DNA of 42,665 nt from Verrucomicrobiaceae bacterium (lineage in GTDB: Bacteria; Verrucomicrobiota; Verrucomicrobiia; Verrucomicrobiales; Verrucomicrobiaceae): the NCBI GenBank assembly GCA_027489965.1, contig JAIXZA010000183.1:1-42665 (forward strand), read 5' to 3'. Of the stretch, positions 40,401 to 42,665 are shown piece by piece (the stretch's first letter is position 1; each line of letters starts with the position of its first letter). Made by a program: the position numbers and the translations under genes. The notes beneath the pieces were generated by a model that saw nothing but the letters and a program-made list of their open reading frames with translations, searched no databases and was not told the DNA's origin.

Positions 40401-42665
40401 CACCGTGCAGCGTCCTCTCTCCAACACCGAGTGGTCCCAGGCCTTTAACATGCCACAGCTGAACCCCGCCATAGGCACGCCCACTGGGGTGCAACTCAGA
40501 GCATTCTCTTTGGAGCAGCGCGGCTTGCTGGCGGAAAACTTCGGCCAGAGTGCGGGGTCGATAACTTTTAACTATGCAACGACTTTCACCGTTACGCTTC
40601 CGAACGCTACCACTCTGGTGACCTCAGCGAATGTGCCGGTCACTTTTACTCATCCTTCAGGAGACTTGTGCCTGGACTACCACGGAGTCTCTGGCACGGC
40701 AGCTTTTGATCAAACCATGCTCTACCGAGCCGTTACCACGACCTACGGCACACCAGCTACCTTTGCAGGCAGCGGCACGGTAGCTCTGAACGGCGCTACC
40801 AACGTCCTAGACAGCATCAGCAACACTGGTGGTCAATACACGTCCGGTGCCCAGACCCAGATTGCTGGCCTTGTCTCGGTCACCTACACCTACACGCCGA
40901 GCACCGACTTTGGCGACTGGAATGGTAGCGGGGCGGCTACGACAACAACGAGTAGCATAGTCAGTACCAATCTCCGCCTGGGTGCCACTATCGATACGGA
41001 AACTAGCGTCTCCCCTAATGCTACTGCGACGACTGATGACACCACCGGCACGGATGATGAAGATGGTGTGACCATGCCCGCCAGCATCGCGCTCGGCGCG
41101 AGCATCACCATCCCTGTCTCCGTCTTCAACAACAACACGGCCAACCGCTTCCTTGAAGCTTGGATCGACTTCGACGGCAGCGGCGGCTTTAACGATATCG
41201 ATGTCACCACTGCTGGTGGTGAGCGCATCTACAATCTCGTTACGCCTCAAAACGCTTCCCAGCAGACGATTAATGTGACGTTCACCGTGCCTGTGACAGC
41301 CACCCTTGGAGCCCAGCGCGGGGTGCGTTTCCGCCTTACGGACAACGCCGCCACCACACCAACCAGTAGCGGTGCCACGGGTGAAATCGAAGATTATGTC
41401 GTGAACATTGTGTGTCCGACGATCACGGTGTCACCAGCTCAAACGCCTCCGGCCATTGTGGGTAGGCCCTACAGCCTTACCTTCACCGCTGGCAGCGGAA
41501 CTGGTCCTTATTCTTTTGCAGCGACAGGGACATGGCCGACAGGGCTTACCTTATCTTCGGCAGGTGTGCTGTCAGGTACGCCGACGCAGGTAGGCAGCTT
41601 CAATGCGACTGTTACTGCTGCGGGAGCTGGAGGCTGCACAGGATCTATGGCTGTCACGTTAATCGTTGACTGCTCGCAGGTAGCCATTTCGACGGCTTCT
41701 TTGGCCAATGGTTCTGTCGGCACAGCTTACAGCCAGACACTCAGTGCCCTCAGCATGTCCGGCCCCGTCGCGACGAATGGCTTGTCCGCGCAATACTTGT
41801 TGGCTTCCGATTTGACGGATCGCTCCAATGGTTCGCTAAACCTGACGGGAAGTGGCGGCAGCTTTGCCAATGGTGGTTTGGATTTAGGTGCCGCCGGAAA
41901 CTACAGCACGGTCTCTTCTGCCATCCTGAACAATGATGTTCATACCATCAGCTTCTACGCCAAATTCACCGCACCTCCAAATGGTAGCTGGCTGCGTATC
42001 CTGCGTTACGGAACATCCTCCGACAGATCTCCTGGTCTCTGGCGGCACCCTTCGACAAACCAGCTGCACTGGAGATACGATGCAGGTAATACTGGTCTGA
42101 CGGAATCCTATGTTTATCCACAGAATGATTGGCATCAAGTCACCGGGGTAAAGAACGGCGCTACCTTCACTTTGTATGTGAATGGTAACCAAGTGGACAC
42201 AGGCACGGTGGCTAATCCAAAGCTGGCTGAAAATGCCTCCTTGATTCTTGGTGAAGGTTATCCAGCGCCGATGGTGATGCGTGATCTTCGTGTGTATGGC
42301 CGAGCTTTGAGCGCTGCAGAGGTGGGCGTTTCCTCGACTTCTGGTATCACCTACAGCGTTTCGAGTGGTGCTCTGCCTACTGGACTCACTTTAAATACGA
42401 GCACCGGAGCGATCACGGGTACACCCAGCGCGGCGGGCACATTCAATTTCACCATCACGGCCACAGCAGCCTTTGGCTGTAGCACCTCGAAGGCCTTTAC
42501 CGTAACGATGGGCTGTCCGACGATCACGATCACTCCAGTTTCTGTGGTGCAGGGGCTGATTAATACGCCTTACTCACAGACGCTAAGCGCAGCTGGGGGA
42601 ACGGCTCCCTATACTAGCTGGACGATCACTTCGGGTGGCTTGCCTGTGGGGCTGTCGCTCAACGC
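19432..42665 (+). CDS. Giant Sec-exported mosaic protein with 13 GEVED domains (3' end outside the window)
   Basis: From the ATG at 19432 the frame stays open to the last base: at least 7,744 residues and no stop. The signal peptide (basic n-region, core ILAFVVLSFLSAAV, cleavage near AEA/QSD) shows export. After it come GEVED, carbohydrate-binding-like, propeller-like, He_PIG, LamG-like, SdrD-B-like, PA14-like and unnamed modules, listed separately with positions. GEVED domains open with DFGD(Y/W/L/H) and close with GE(V/I)EDY; they carry Asp-rich loops such as DDEDG and DWNNDGDFLD that suggest calcium binding. The protein is extracellular or surface-bound; adhesion, glycan contact or matrix building is inferred from the modules. 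No enzyme domain is recognised. The start lies 11 bases after a PEP-CTERM gene. The C-terminal anchoring or secretion signal is not visible. Confidence 0.93.
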   Translation, partial: MALPKTKTTATLRSGVSQILAFVVLSFLSAAVQRAEAQSDFGDYNGFASASQAVNSIIRIGTLATDGEATSPANATATGDDIVGDDEDLTLPTFTVGTAATLSVPVTISTITAARLNVFVDWNGNNLMDTGETQTVQSVTSSGTRTFTLTPPAGSEGTRFMRIRFTEGTTAPAFSGSSLSRGEVEDYMFTVYATDPCSCPGNLLTNGSFETSDFTGWTLTTNDAGQTSFAGSNLWAVCGNRYAYFNPTAGNATDFVSYHQSVAAAPGQVFTFVAYSGVHDNTKDHQLRLQFFNASNTLLSGGQIVQVDNVTTHTNLQRYTLTGTAPAGTATARVTGYVSGVWSGLSIALKLDALCLTATTSPDCFRIVVSNWNNNILTSYNGQDGAFLNTFSNSAQIVKPSELMVHPDGSLLVAMEQPDNNIKRFNGTSGVYQSIFIASGAQGMNWAYSTRRGPDGLLYVASRNSGEILRFNALTGANVAPDPFLAIASPSGIGWDRSGNLYIASDSGNTLRSYSSSGVLQGTVQTYASKTLGAQIGPDGNLYVLVGNTVQRVTLPAGTTSTFISSIASVTSPTLAPALTWGPDGNLYVINFTDSRVSVYTASGVLVRHITSNINGPCGIAFMTCADTDFGDLPHPYSTLLESNGARHFIGGLRLGTAVDFDGDGQPTATANGDDTDSDGDDEDGVTIPTLTVGAMATVVVNASAAAKVNAFFDWNNDGDFLDASEAISELSVVAGNNNLSLNVPTTAVQGKPIGARFRLSSAGGLSSIGGATDGEVEDYLVTVACPAVTLSPTSLPNPTSATLYNQTVTAGVGTYTYTASGIPLSGLVSEWSANNNSLDTVGTNNGTMQGGGTYTTGRVGQAFSFDGVNGYVSVPDSATLRPARLTVEAWVFRSAAAVDWSTVLMKTTSDAWNDGYGLGYQMGGSFSFWVQNYSSNVAVGTLPLNAWTHVVGTYDGVNVRLYFNGAQVSSGTAPASLTHSTQPLQIGLGQGGSYYWNGRVDNLSIYNRALSAAEVLSRFTEVQNNYLPAGLALNSSTGTISGTPTGAVGQSTSFRITAATPAECLASRDYTVTVAAGVTLDYGDWNGSGAATATTTSTVNSNLRLGATADAESSVTANAAAITDDTTGSDDEDGLIMLTSLSRGATVNIPVTVFNNTGANAFLDAWIDFDNSGGFTNSAATFAGTGERSKTQITVSSSASVQSVIVSFDVPTGASIGTQRGVRFRLSNTNAHTPTSTGATGEIEDYVTSIAAPKNWLVTNNTSNKIECYDQNGVWVNTFSSAVIAPVGIVLANDGFYYVTSYLFPNSDNTAKIYKLDPVTGALVSTIVLPTAVGHTGNCLWDIVVDPANGDLYTGSATAGLWKYVPSTNTATLLSSNLGVGFALQGNFWYRSDWNHVYRTTIGAAPSTTVFFSPSPTGTTNGDGARDVHIDAAGNIYAVDAKTFKVKRYNSAGVFLNDFVTLTSTQPGNPTGMAFGSDGNFYLCARQENRIYRTGPNGGATTLWSSDSRLSNPKYMLEIENKSTTDFGDWNGSGAATTTTTSTVNGNLRIGAIVDAEPSVTPNATATADGADEDGVWFTPSVTVGSYAQLSVKATNNTGSPAYLHAWIDFNNDGTFGAGEQVATNHLVPNGSNGFDPAGLNPTNSFYQYFRLQYLVPATASVGTGRGVRVRLTNVQNTTATGASGSGEIEDYTVAFTATAPCYRFRFGDANGDKWIDPNAEMTPAANNSPIYWDQNNNLGTLREVDMSYSPSSQLFNFDCTIAQINTTGVIADSIWFMLDTGPLGMPNVQRYAMVYIDGFNRANPKVTIYVENASSHSNSWTSPGFLMLSTDASGPVNASDVKVLSVTEDTVAKTSRFRLTLDTTRINNRAVWPAGYNLDADWRGIEMRSTAGLWLTVSDHTSAPTYAAGKITAMNYNSSGNSVNIDVPPMGDLPIFTQACTLDFGDHFFGNGNSASQTASVDARIGTAATDAEGDYADSGASLDDTTGTDDEDLTMPIFTVGTATTLNVPVTIGGTVTSARLNIFVDWNGNNIMDTGETQTVQSVTSSGTRTFSLTPPAGTTAGTKYLRIRFTEGATSPAFSGASTLRGEVEDYAVTVTGTTAVGNLVWLDANDNGRFDTGEGVGNVVVQLLDASNVVRSSTSTDAAGLYQIYADPGTYYLRIPASEFASGRPLNGDFSLVGNGADNGRDDDWDENGIDEANPAVNGVRTPNFTLAVGAEPTTTEVGQDNAWDNGTAPRPADASADLTMDFGFALCYRVNLAFNPSFENPETAPATFPDTFAGTAGISRNGFVDGWYNFAASWGIDLGAWVNNAARATDGSRFFYLGAGDVCLATSAATGTAETWEIPITSGKTYTVTYDWAPFDHLDINATNGRSSGTLLEMDFKDTTYTDTLFGAYGIRNFTDVQTGAAAANPRANSAWSNLQWRRIRTKFIAPATPTGKPKLAFLFSTDGANANLSDAYSKMLIDNVVIQESCVTDICGVGNLVFQDWNSNGRFDAGEGQDWVYVELYGSAQTPGVDLPLQELITHSGGRYYFSVPAGSYKVHIMAENFRAGGALEGRASILPASPADDSLDDNNTTGDNGQDAANLAVNGLTSNTFTLTVDGEPTGEPGAFNTIDDLDDNNSNLTVDFGFGAAATDYGDWNGLGAATATTSSISSTNIRLGAIVDAESGVTPDTAASADGSDEDGVTMPASITPGASVTIPVRVFNNNTANRFLEAWIDFDGNGTFNDVDVTTAGGERIYNAATPASASQQSINITFTAPATAVGGRWAGARFRISDNAATTPTSSGASGEIEDYVVCINAPMLIEWDMNTGHYGVPITPSYLSPCVTGGSLRAFATSPLPFISDDPPGVNGPSKGGVGQNEAAPGEGFATLRCGQGFPSAFDPAMQVRPRADLTAKVSKTWCQFVTAANISSGSITGFVMDIARQGPESPTHVQGYLTWYDGTTYRTAWTAPYALEPVYYTPVTITNNHPAWRKINLGAFNAGGDAMPTNAALAGKTFLLELHIYGDTGAATDILEFDNFALTGTCSQVASDYGDYSGFDASASQVASTALRIGTAATDNEADGLVNSSATSDDTTGTDDEDLVLPAVTLGNTTNITVPVTLTSPVTAARLIVFVDWNGDGDASDPSETQAVQSITSTGNRTFALTPPAGTTAGIKYLRVRLSEGAATPLFTGASLSPGEVEDYAVAVSSGGTACELFLTDFGDGTAAETNEGLYSFSVSPLARTAIFPVTTQGVQNNGHSDIEFRNGILYTSRWISSGTSRGQIDMYGVNGSYQGVFIPNGRTYTIPAALGGGTGTLDAAYSMEFDNTGNLYVVQGLRSVIRFDSAGLNGVELLRNFNNVRGVAIDPANGDIYITQQGGADAGIERYNSAGTLQDRLNIKGSAITTWNPVDGHGMTFYNGQLYLVHGNYDTGTTNDTNKGVLRVLNYPKPGGGATTVAVLGTHIAWFARMQTSGVYEPTDMRDLQFGPDGNLYVADHGLGVTPSRLLQFNGSTGAWIATVNNGSQFKGIAVGCALDFGDYASFAAAAQSADSAIRIGTLATDVEASSPANASATGDDLVGDDEDLTMPSFMAGSATTLAVPMTITAASLSGSTARVNVFVDWNGDNDVLDTNETLTAQTVSASGTFNFSLTPPAGTTAGTKYLRIRAAEGATHPGFSGTSTLKGEVEDYAVTVSTDANCYNVILANSGAFHLRAYDGVSGTDLGVRSSGNGLGLVSEILPAPDGALLANSIDNGSTLKFNPYTGAFISTLIANGGFNAYASAVATDGFLYYGDYTAGVVKRNVATGAAAGTFSTSTSPRGILVTGDGKFIIHEYATSLKRFSSTGTLEATVSSFAANDSLSLALGPDNNYYITYADATSKTISRITPAGVRTTFATIAGATRLFALAWGPDGNLWVCDSDGNKVYTLNSSGTLIRTLTTNVNSPCGIAIMPCQPSDFGDLGFNYATRMSQNGARHVIGTLRMGTNVDADGDGLASPGANGDDIDQDGDDENGVTIPTLTAGATATVVVNANATAKVNAFFDWNNDGDFLDASETITELSVVAGNNNLSVSVPAGAVTSTSLGARFRLSTAGGLTSVGGALDGEVEDYAVTVTCPTIAALTLPTGVAGTAYSQGTAFSVTPVVSGFTWTATGLPSGLTLGSSTGLITGTTTDIGAFRVVVTATMGTCTDTRVFPLQITGCGTTNVWAWNWDSRVDTLDGNNDGGSWRTISLSNNLSTGNMAVRATLDQSVKTTAGLWFMINNGPDPTTTDPTYAAVYLVGGSYYVTTYASNPSSTHTLGTIIATGTYTDTLVGSLRIFSFSLPVNTINAWAGGGSTWKGIAFPLNAQGNAAGNAWTPYRIGVWARSFAAGAVAYNTTTKAWTVNFGSGVGTWDLVSDFGSSCCPLIIKPATLPNGTLGTAYPTTTMDADWGVPAYSWSVSVGALPNGLSMTSAGVISGTPTATGTFNFTLRAQDSGGNCFGTQAYTVSVVSTVMSIGNLVFNDNNNTGLYDAGDTGIGGVAVQLYNSSNALVASTTTANTTTSVAGFKMEQVHSSVWMQTYAAAVACFNGTSQTAYWSGSADKIDYLVPGDTDGHAVFNANFPTGSSGNYAIRATGTITIPSSGIWTFAMTLDDAGRLKINGNDVIVDESGLHGVADRFGTVTLTAGTHTIEMVYIGVWGGSVELHAQQGNHSSWNTGFKLVGYTAGGGLAVAQTSVGPDTGKYSFTGLTAGSYYVKIPASEFGSTRPLYKKESAPNAVTPTDNGRDDATAASDDGIDVADPTVDGVRSPLIALAAGAEPTNATTETGFYKTDDDAADANGNLTVDMGFKPSTSGCFHLALRDENNDNYFESITPAQSISFVYNGTTVASQKLMDVTFNTGTKRFTYDTTFVQNPGKRLDGFYLVLSSGPEPTNNTQSAIMYVDLFNRNSPKATIYVYNYNLQNNAYGQDSNISYTNAKLLASSQTANSPIQIWATESGSTLQVHISGDMSGVNNYLTPAYSTYGLTSTWEGFSFSNTAGIWSHYYELASAPTYNASFQLTNWPLDPAAQPFSYLDTHNVAPIITENVCEEKVGVGNIVFKDANNDGNYDAGEGVDNVPVYLYKQGQVAGVDLPVGAILTYGGGEYFFNGVSLGNYFLHIPASEFGAGKPLVGTVSLMGTGSADDNVDENGVDVISPAVTGVSTAVFTLTDNVEPTDATGETGFDTTSDNFDDNNNDLTVDLGFRAVTSTGIGNLVFLDANGNGRFDAGDTGAGGVNVELVNNSTSAVVATTTTDNVPTAQAGFAVTQMNTGTTVVANYATANTQLAGANGSNSLSTTALTLNYLQPGKADGRFTTGNSAFPYGTFTNFIVRATGTITIPTAGTWSFGMTSDDGGRLRINGADVIVDDTQHSVADRFGSTVLAAGTHTIEVTYWAWLGDDSLEVYAAPGTFSAWSSGFKLIGDTANGGLAVTTTSPINTSGRYLFPGVPAGTYFVRIPASEFASGKPLFGYGSFINGSPTDDQKDDNSVTGSSDSGIDAAAPATTGVVSAPIVLTVGSEPTNAGGETGFLGTEDDSLDANYDLTVDFAMVAATSDFGDHIYGTLAASSASQVANSIIRLGTNATDAEAGDPSDANANKDNTTGTNDEDLTMPLFTVGTSTNLIIPVTLTTASLSGSTSRINVFVDWNGDNVLTGTNETQTVRAVSTNGSSTVTFNLTPPAGTTAGTKYLRIRLTEGNTAPTFAGSSALRGEVEDYAITVEAAGACSAFVSDFLNGAIYSYNGTSGTYNSIFVPAGDNGMTSANGMVRAPDGHLLVASRLDNTVKKYDAVTGAFLGNFVTAGLGGLSQPYGLAIGPDGHLYVAGHLNKGVKKYNGSTGAYIGDFVVAASGVPDGPYIGMAFASGFFYLVDLNFSNVGGTGSRIMKYNGLTGALVSTLTTFTTSTARDLLVGADGFLYVTEPGTRTLWRIDTNTGARTSFNVMSPASAYPMGASIGIDGHLYVSDNWNNVKQKVNASTGASMGTWGTDPTLTNGSYKDLFFLCPCPTITVSPATLTSAATGAAYSQTFSAAGGAGSYTYTVSSGTLPAGLSLNSATGVLSGTPTSSATSVFTIRASDPNGCAGTQSYTLTTASPLIEWNLEDTFPSTMGNVSVPSYIDPCIFGTNGLNHSDNGTVMVSSSITSTGPKKTGTRARSTTGWDNTDLLTLPRPNDGFNDRVFTSSFAFENLTSLTWGNFCMDLRRPGAAAPTKFRAALIWWQGSYPYSSGMTVPASAVRTAWTNTFTLTSTNTWATMNLPFVNGTALPAFSEVANEKMVLIIHAWDSGGAGPTTALEYDNIVLSGNATCAAPLSLGDQIFADMNANGTYESATDAVISGLNVELLDALGGVFSPAVTTTTNASGIYAFTGLPAGGYRVRVTPNGTYPLATISVNLDNGINNDSNGVQTTQGTTALSPLITLANNTEPGSTGTTNTDNTIDFGFRACPAITVNPTSLANGTVGTAYSQTISATGGSGAYTFAVSSGALPTWATLDVNSGVISGTPNSPTSATFTISATDALGCAGTRPYTITPAPITDFGDWNGVGAATTTTSNTMSTNLRIGATVDAEGTVTPNAAATADDTTNTGSADDEDGVTFSSSSVPRGVPFTVNLTTTNNTGSTAWVAGWVDWNNDGDFLDAGEEVVPTNTTASLGAALTRNFTVNVPDAAFIGVVGVRFRVSATTPAPTGAQAQVGEIEDYTLTITAAGSDFSDAPASYGTASHTVLSGLGIGCAVDLEGAVFNTANADGDDLNGQDDEDGVFFDTPVVAGGVAKGIIGLRGTGFLSMWVDWNRNGNFTDSGEQVLTNLSKTGNLGGGWVYPEIFNLAVPAGASPGVSFARVRYGSASGSGPTGAVAGGEVEDLAITILPAATVSGRVWQDNNNGIRDGGELGLEHFIVTLFRSDGRAEAVAVTNSSGDYSFTGLAPRDYYVSIELPTSHTLSGMDLGGNDAVDSDFSTTTRLTATFTLASGATRANVDAGLNVPANTITYTVQRPLSNTEWSQAFNMPQLNPAIGTPTGVQLRAFSLEQRGLLAENFGQSAGSITFNYATTFTVTLPNATTLVTSANVPVTFTHPSGDLCLDYHGVSGTAAFDQTMLYRAVTTTYGTPATFAGSGTVALNGATNVLDSISNTGGQYTSGAQTQIAGLVSVTYTYTPSTDFGDWNGSGAATTTTSSIVSTNLRLGATIDTETSVSPNATATTDDTTGTDDEDGVTMPASIALGASITIPVSVFNNNTANRFLEAWIDFDGSGGFNDIDVTTAGGERIYNLVTPQNASQQTINVTFTVPVTATLGAQRGVRFRLTDNAATTPTSSGATGEIEDYVVNIVCPTITVSPAQTPPAIVGRPYSLTFTAGSGTGPYSFAATGTWPTGLTLSSAGVLSGTPTQVGSFNATVTAAGAGGCTGSMAVTLIVDCSQVAISTASLANGSVGTAYSQTLSALSMSGPVATNGLSAQYLLASDLTDRSNGSLNLTGSGGSFANGGLDLGAAGNYSTVSSAILNNDVHTISFYAKFTAPPNGSWLRILRYGTSSDRSPGLWRHPSTNQLHWRYDAGNTGLTESYVYPQNDWHQVTGVKNGATFTLYVNGNQVDTGTVANPKLAENASLILGEGYPAPMVMRDLRVYGRALSAAEVGVSSTSGITYSVSSGALPTGLTLNTSTGAITGTPSAAGTFNFTITATAAFGCSTSKAFTVTMGCPTITITPVSVVQGLINTPYSQTLSAAGGTAPYTSWTITSGGLPVGLSLN
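19549..20007 (+). repeat. GEVED domain 1 (subtype A)
   Basis: Residues about 40-192, directly after the signal peptide. Starts DFGDYNGFASASQ, has GDDEDLTLP and FVDWNGNNLMDTGETQ, ends GEVEDY. Subtype A is marked by the ASQ stretch and DDEDL. Confidence 0.85.
20020..20508 (+). other. Carbohydrate-binding-like (CBM4_9/DUF642-like) module 1
   Basis: Residues about 197-359. Begins GNLLTNGSFETSDFTGW, the typical opening of CBM4_9/DUF642 jelly-roll domains, and ends in a KLDALCL strand. Ligand unknown. Confidence 0.55.
20521..21306 (+). other. Beta-propeller-like module 1
   Basis: Residues about 364-625. Repeated blades with the pattern GPDGLLYVAS, GPDGNLYVL and GPDGNLYVIN, each followed by a (V/L)xx(F/Y) strand, as in NHL/SMP-30-type propellers. 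Ends NGPCGIAFM. Confidence 0.65.
21316..21783 (+). repeat. GEVED domain 2 (subtype B)
   Basis: Residues about 629-784. Starts DFGDLPHPYS, contains NGARHFIG and FFDWNNDGDFLDASE, ends GEVEDYLVTV. Closest copy is domain 9. Confidence 0.85.
21787..22659 (+). other. He_PIG Ig-like domain 1, split by a LamG-like insert
   Basis: Residues about 786-1076. First half CPAVTLSPTSL...YTYTASGIPLSG (to 21912), second half LPAGLALNSSTGTISGTP (from 22513) to DYTVTV. The two halves make one complete domain when the 200-residue insert is removed. Confidence 0.75.
21913..22512 (+). other. LamG/concanavalin-like domain 1 (inserted)
   Basis: Residues about 828-1027. Shows FSFDGVNGYVSVPDS, LTVEAWVF, WTHVVGTYDG and IYNRALSAAEV, the standard signature of LamG-like jelly rolls in bacterial surface proteins. 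Confidence 0.8.
22675..23184 (+). repeat. GEVED domain 3 (subtype C)
   Basis: Residues about 1082-1251. Starts DYGDWNGSGAATATTTS, contains DDEDG and AWIDFDNSGGFT, ends GEIEDY. Subtype C is marked by GDWNGxGAAT and GEIEDY. Confidence 0.85.
23194..24000 (+). other. Beta-propeller-like module 2
   Basis: Residues about 1255-1523. Blade-like repeats include VVDPANGDLYTG, HIDAAGNIYAVD and AFGSDGNFYLC. Confidence 0.6.
24010..24525 (+). repeat. GEVED domain 4 (subtype C)
   Basis: Residues about 1527-1698. Starts DFGDWNGSGAATTTTTS, contains ADEDG and AWIDFNNDGTFGAGEQ, ends GEIEDYTV. The DNA has a short ACG run at 24046-24057 coding threonines. Confidence 0.85.
24538..25254 (+). other. Unnamed domain X, copy 1
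   Basis: Residues about 1703-1941. Shares with copies 2 and 3 the core WFMLDTGP(x)nAMVYIDGFNR, a strand motif NPKVTIYVEN, and a later WRGIEM. No family recognised. Confidence 0.6.
25264..25734 (+). repeat. GEVED domain 5 (subtype A)
   Basis: Residues about 1945-2101. Contains DDEDLTMP and FVDWNGNNIMDTGETQ, ends GEVEDYAVTV. Very close to domain 1 in its central part. Confidence 0.85.
25741..26202 (+). other. SdrD-B-like domain 1
   Basis: Residues about 2104-2257. GNLVWLDANDNGRFDTGEG opens a calcium-type loop; DAAGLYQIYADPGTYYLRIP and DFGFA end it, as in SdrD B-type (SD-repeat) domains. Confidence 0.8.
26203..26865 (+). other. Carbohydrate-binding-like (CBM4_9/DUF642-like) module 2
   Basis: Residues about 2258-2478. 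NLAFNPSFENPETAP followed by FVDGWYNF and a final LIDNVVIQESC strand match the fold pattern of module 1. Confidence 0.5.
26881..27342 (+). other. SdrD-B-like domain 2
   Basis: Residues about 2484-2637. GNLVFQDWNSNGRFDAGEG, then SGGRYYFSVPAGSYKV and LTVDFGFG. Calcium-type loop conserved. Confidence 0.8.
27355..27840 (+). repeat. GEVED domain 6 (subtype C)
   Basis: Residues about 2642-2803. DYGDWNGLGAATATTS, then FNNNTANRFLEAWIDFD, ends GEIEDYVV. Nearly the same protein as domain 13. Confidence 0.85.
27841..28530 (+). other. Unnamed domain Y, copy 1
   Basis: Residues about 2804-3033. Opens PMLIEWDMNTG and closes LEFDNFALTGTC; copy 2 opens PLIEWNLED and closes LEYDNIVLSGNATC. Probably a jelly-roll binding domain; family not recognised. 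Confidence 0.55.
28546..29016 (+). repeat. GEVED domain 7 (subtype A)
   Basis: Residues about 3039-3195. DYGDYSGFDASASQ, DDEDLVLP, FVDWNGDGDASDPSETQ, ends GEVEDYAVAV. Confidence 0.85.
29035..29994 (+). other. Beta-propeller-like module 3 (GC-rich)
   Basis: Residues about 3202-3521. Blade motifs FDNTGNLYVVQ, DPANGDIYIT and GPDGNLYVADHG. Base composition is clearly richer in G+C than most of the gene. Confidence 0.65.
30001..30474 (+). repeat. GEVED domain 8 (subtype A)
   Basis: Residues about 3524-3681. DFGDYASFAAAAQ, DDEDLTMP, FVDWNGDNDVLDTNET, ends GEVEDYAVTV. Confidence 0.85.
30490..31251 (+). other. Beta-propeller-like module 4
   Basis: Residues about 3687-3940. Blade motifs ALGPDNNYYITY and AWGPDGNLWVCDSDGN; ends NSPCGIAIMPC, like the end of module 1. 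Confidence 0.65.
31261..31728 (+). repeat. GEVED domain 9 (subtype B)
   Basis: Residues about 3944-4099. DFGDLGFNYATRMSQ, NGARHVIG, FFDWNNDGDFLDASET, ends GEVEDYAVTV. Confidence 0.85.
31732..31992 (+). other. He_PIG Ig-like domain 2
   Basis: Residues about 4101-4187. CPTIAALTLPTG, GLPSGLTLGSSTGLITGT, then GTCTDTRVFPLQITGC. Confidence 0.8.
31993..32595 (+). other. Unnamed domain X, copy 2
   Basis: Residues about 4188-4388. Shares LWFMINNGPDPTT, a following AAVYLVGGSYYVTTYA strand pair and WKGIAFP with copies 1 and 3; more diverged and shorter than these. Confidence 0.5.
32599..32862 (+). other. He_PIG Ig-like domain 3
   Basis: Residues about 4390-4477. CPLIIKPATLPNG, LPNGLSMTSAGVISGTPTA, then NCFGTQAYTVSV. 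Confidence 0.8.
32872..33882 (+). other. SdrD-B-like domain 3, split by a PA14-like insert
   Basis: Residues about 4481-4817. First part GNLVFNDNNNTGLYDAGDTG through LYNSSNALVASTT, last part GKYSFTGLTAGSYYVKIPASEF through LTVDMGF. They form one domain without the insert. Confidence 0.75.
33025..33507 (+). other. PA14-like domain 1 (inserted)
   Basis: Residues about 4532-4692. ATGTITIPSSGIWTFAMTLDD, GRLKINGNDVIVD and TLTAGTHTIEMVYI match the PA14 glycan-binding fold. Confidence 0.75.
33898..34599 (+). other. Unnamed domain X, copy 3
   Basis: Residues about 4823-5056. FYLVLSSGPEPTNN, MYVDLFNRNSPKATIYVYN and WEGFSF correspond to the shared blocks of copy 1. Confidence 0.6.
34609..35070 (+). 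other. SdrD-B-like domain 4
   Basis: Residues about 5060-5213. GNIVFKDANNDGNYDAGEG, GGEYFFNGVSLGNYFLHIP and LTVDLGFR; uninterrupted copy next to the split domain 5. Confidence 0.8.
35083..36099 (+). other. SdrD-B-like domain 5, split by a PA14-like insert
   Basis: Residues about 5218-5556. First part GNLVFLDANGNGRFDAGDTG through VVATTT, last part GRYLFPGVPAGTYFVRIPASEF through LTVDFAM. Same insertion point as domain 3. Confidence 0.75.
35233..35730 (+). other. PA14-like domain 2 (inserted)
   Basis: Residues about 5268-5433. ATGTITIPTAGTWSFGMTSDD, GRLRINGADVIVD and AGTHTIEVTYW; close relative of PA14-like domain 1. Confidence 0.8.
36115..36609 (+). repeat. GEVED domain 10 (subtype A)
   Basis: Residues about 5562-5726. 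DFGDHIYGTLAASSASQ, NDEDLTMP, FVDWNGDNVLTGTNETQ, ends GEVEDYAITV. Confidence 0.85.
36625..37455 (+). other. Beta-propeller-like module 5
   Basis: Residues about 5732-6008. Blade motifs VRAPDGHLLVAS, AIGPDGHLYVAG, LVGADGFLYVTE and GIDGHLYVSD are regularly spaced. Confidence 0.7.
37459..37722 (+). other. He_PIG Ig-like domain 4
   Basis: Residues about 6010-6097. CPTITVSPATL, LPAGLSLNSATGVLSGTP, GCAGTQSYTLT. Confidence 0.85.
37723..38364 (+). other. Unnamed domain Y, copy 2
   Basis: Residues about 6098-6311. Same opening and closing blocks as copy 1, with the family-like LIIHAWDSGG corresponding to LELHIYGDTG. Confidence 0.55.
38374..38772 (+). other. SdrD-B-like domain 6
   Basis: Residues about 6315-6447. 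LGDQIFADMNANGTYESATD, SGIYAFTGLPAGGYRVRV, then IDFGFRA. Confidence 0.8.
38773..39030 (+). other. He_PIG Ig-like domain 5
   Basis: Residues about 6448-6533. CPAITVNPTSLANG, a LDVNSGVISGTP turn, GCAGTRPYTIT. Confidence 0.85.
39046..39546 (+). repeat. GEVED domain 11 (subtype C)
   Basis: Residues about 6539-6705. DFGDWNGVGAATTTTS, DDEDG, WVDWNNDGDFLDAGEE, ends GEIEDYTLTI. Confidence 0.85.
39559..40032 (+). repeat. GEVED domain 12 (subtype D)
   Basis: Residues about 6710-6867. Starts DFSDAPASYGTASH, has DDEDGVFF and WVDWNRNGNFTDSGE. The closing motif is GEVEDL, with leucine in place of tyrosine; the only such copy. Adjoins domain 11 directly. Confidence 0.8.
40039..40380 (+). other. SdrD-B-like domain 7
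   Basis: Residues about 6870-6983. SGRVWQDNNNGIRDGGELG and SGDYSFTGLAPRDYYVSIELP; shorter than the other copies. Confidence 0.75.
40381..40899 (+). other. Possible choice-of-anchor-E-like module
   Basis: Residues about 6984-7156. YTVQRPLSNTEWSQAFNMPQ, a FNPxxGTPTGVQLRAFSLE-type block and a late LDYHGVSGTAAFD stretch recall choice-of-anchor E domains. In that family the domain often precedes a sorting signal; here it is internal. Confidence 0.4.
40906..41409 (+). repeat. GEVED domain 13 (subtype C)
   Basis: Residues about 7159-7326. DFGDWNGSGAATTTTSS, FNNNTANRFLEAWIDFD, ends GEIEDYVVNI. Confidence 0.85.
41413..41670 (+). other. He_PIG Ig-like domain 6
   Basis: Residues about 7328-7413. CPTITVSPAQTPP, WPTGLTLSSAGVLSGTP, GGCTGSMAVTLIVD. 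Confidence 0.8.
41671..42513 (+). other. He_PIG Ig-like domain 7, split by a LamG-like insert
   Basis: Residues about 7414-7694. First half CSQVAISTASLANGSVGTAY, second half ITYSVSSGALPTGLTLNTST and GCSTSKAFTVTM. Complete only when the insert is removed. Confidence 0.75.
41779..42330 (+). other. LamG/concanavalin-like domain 2 (inserted)
   Basis: Residues about 7450-7633. HTISFYAKF, DWHQVTGVKNGATFTLYVNG and VYGRALSAAEV are LamG-like hallmarks. Confidence 0.75.
42514..42665 (+). other. He_PIG Ig-like domain 8 (cut by the window end)
   Basis: Residues about 7695-7744. CPTITITPVSVVQG, then SGGLPVGLSLN at the last base. The domain and the protein continue outside the window. Confidence 0.75.
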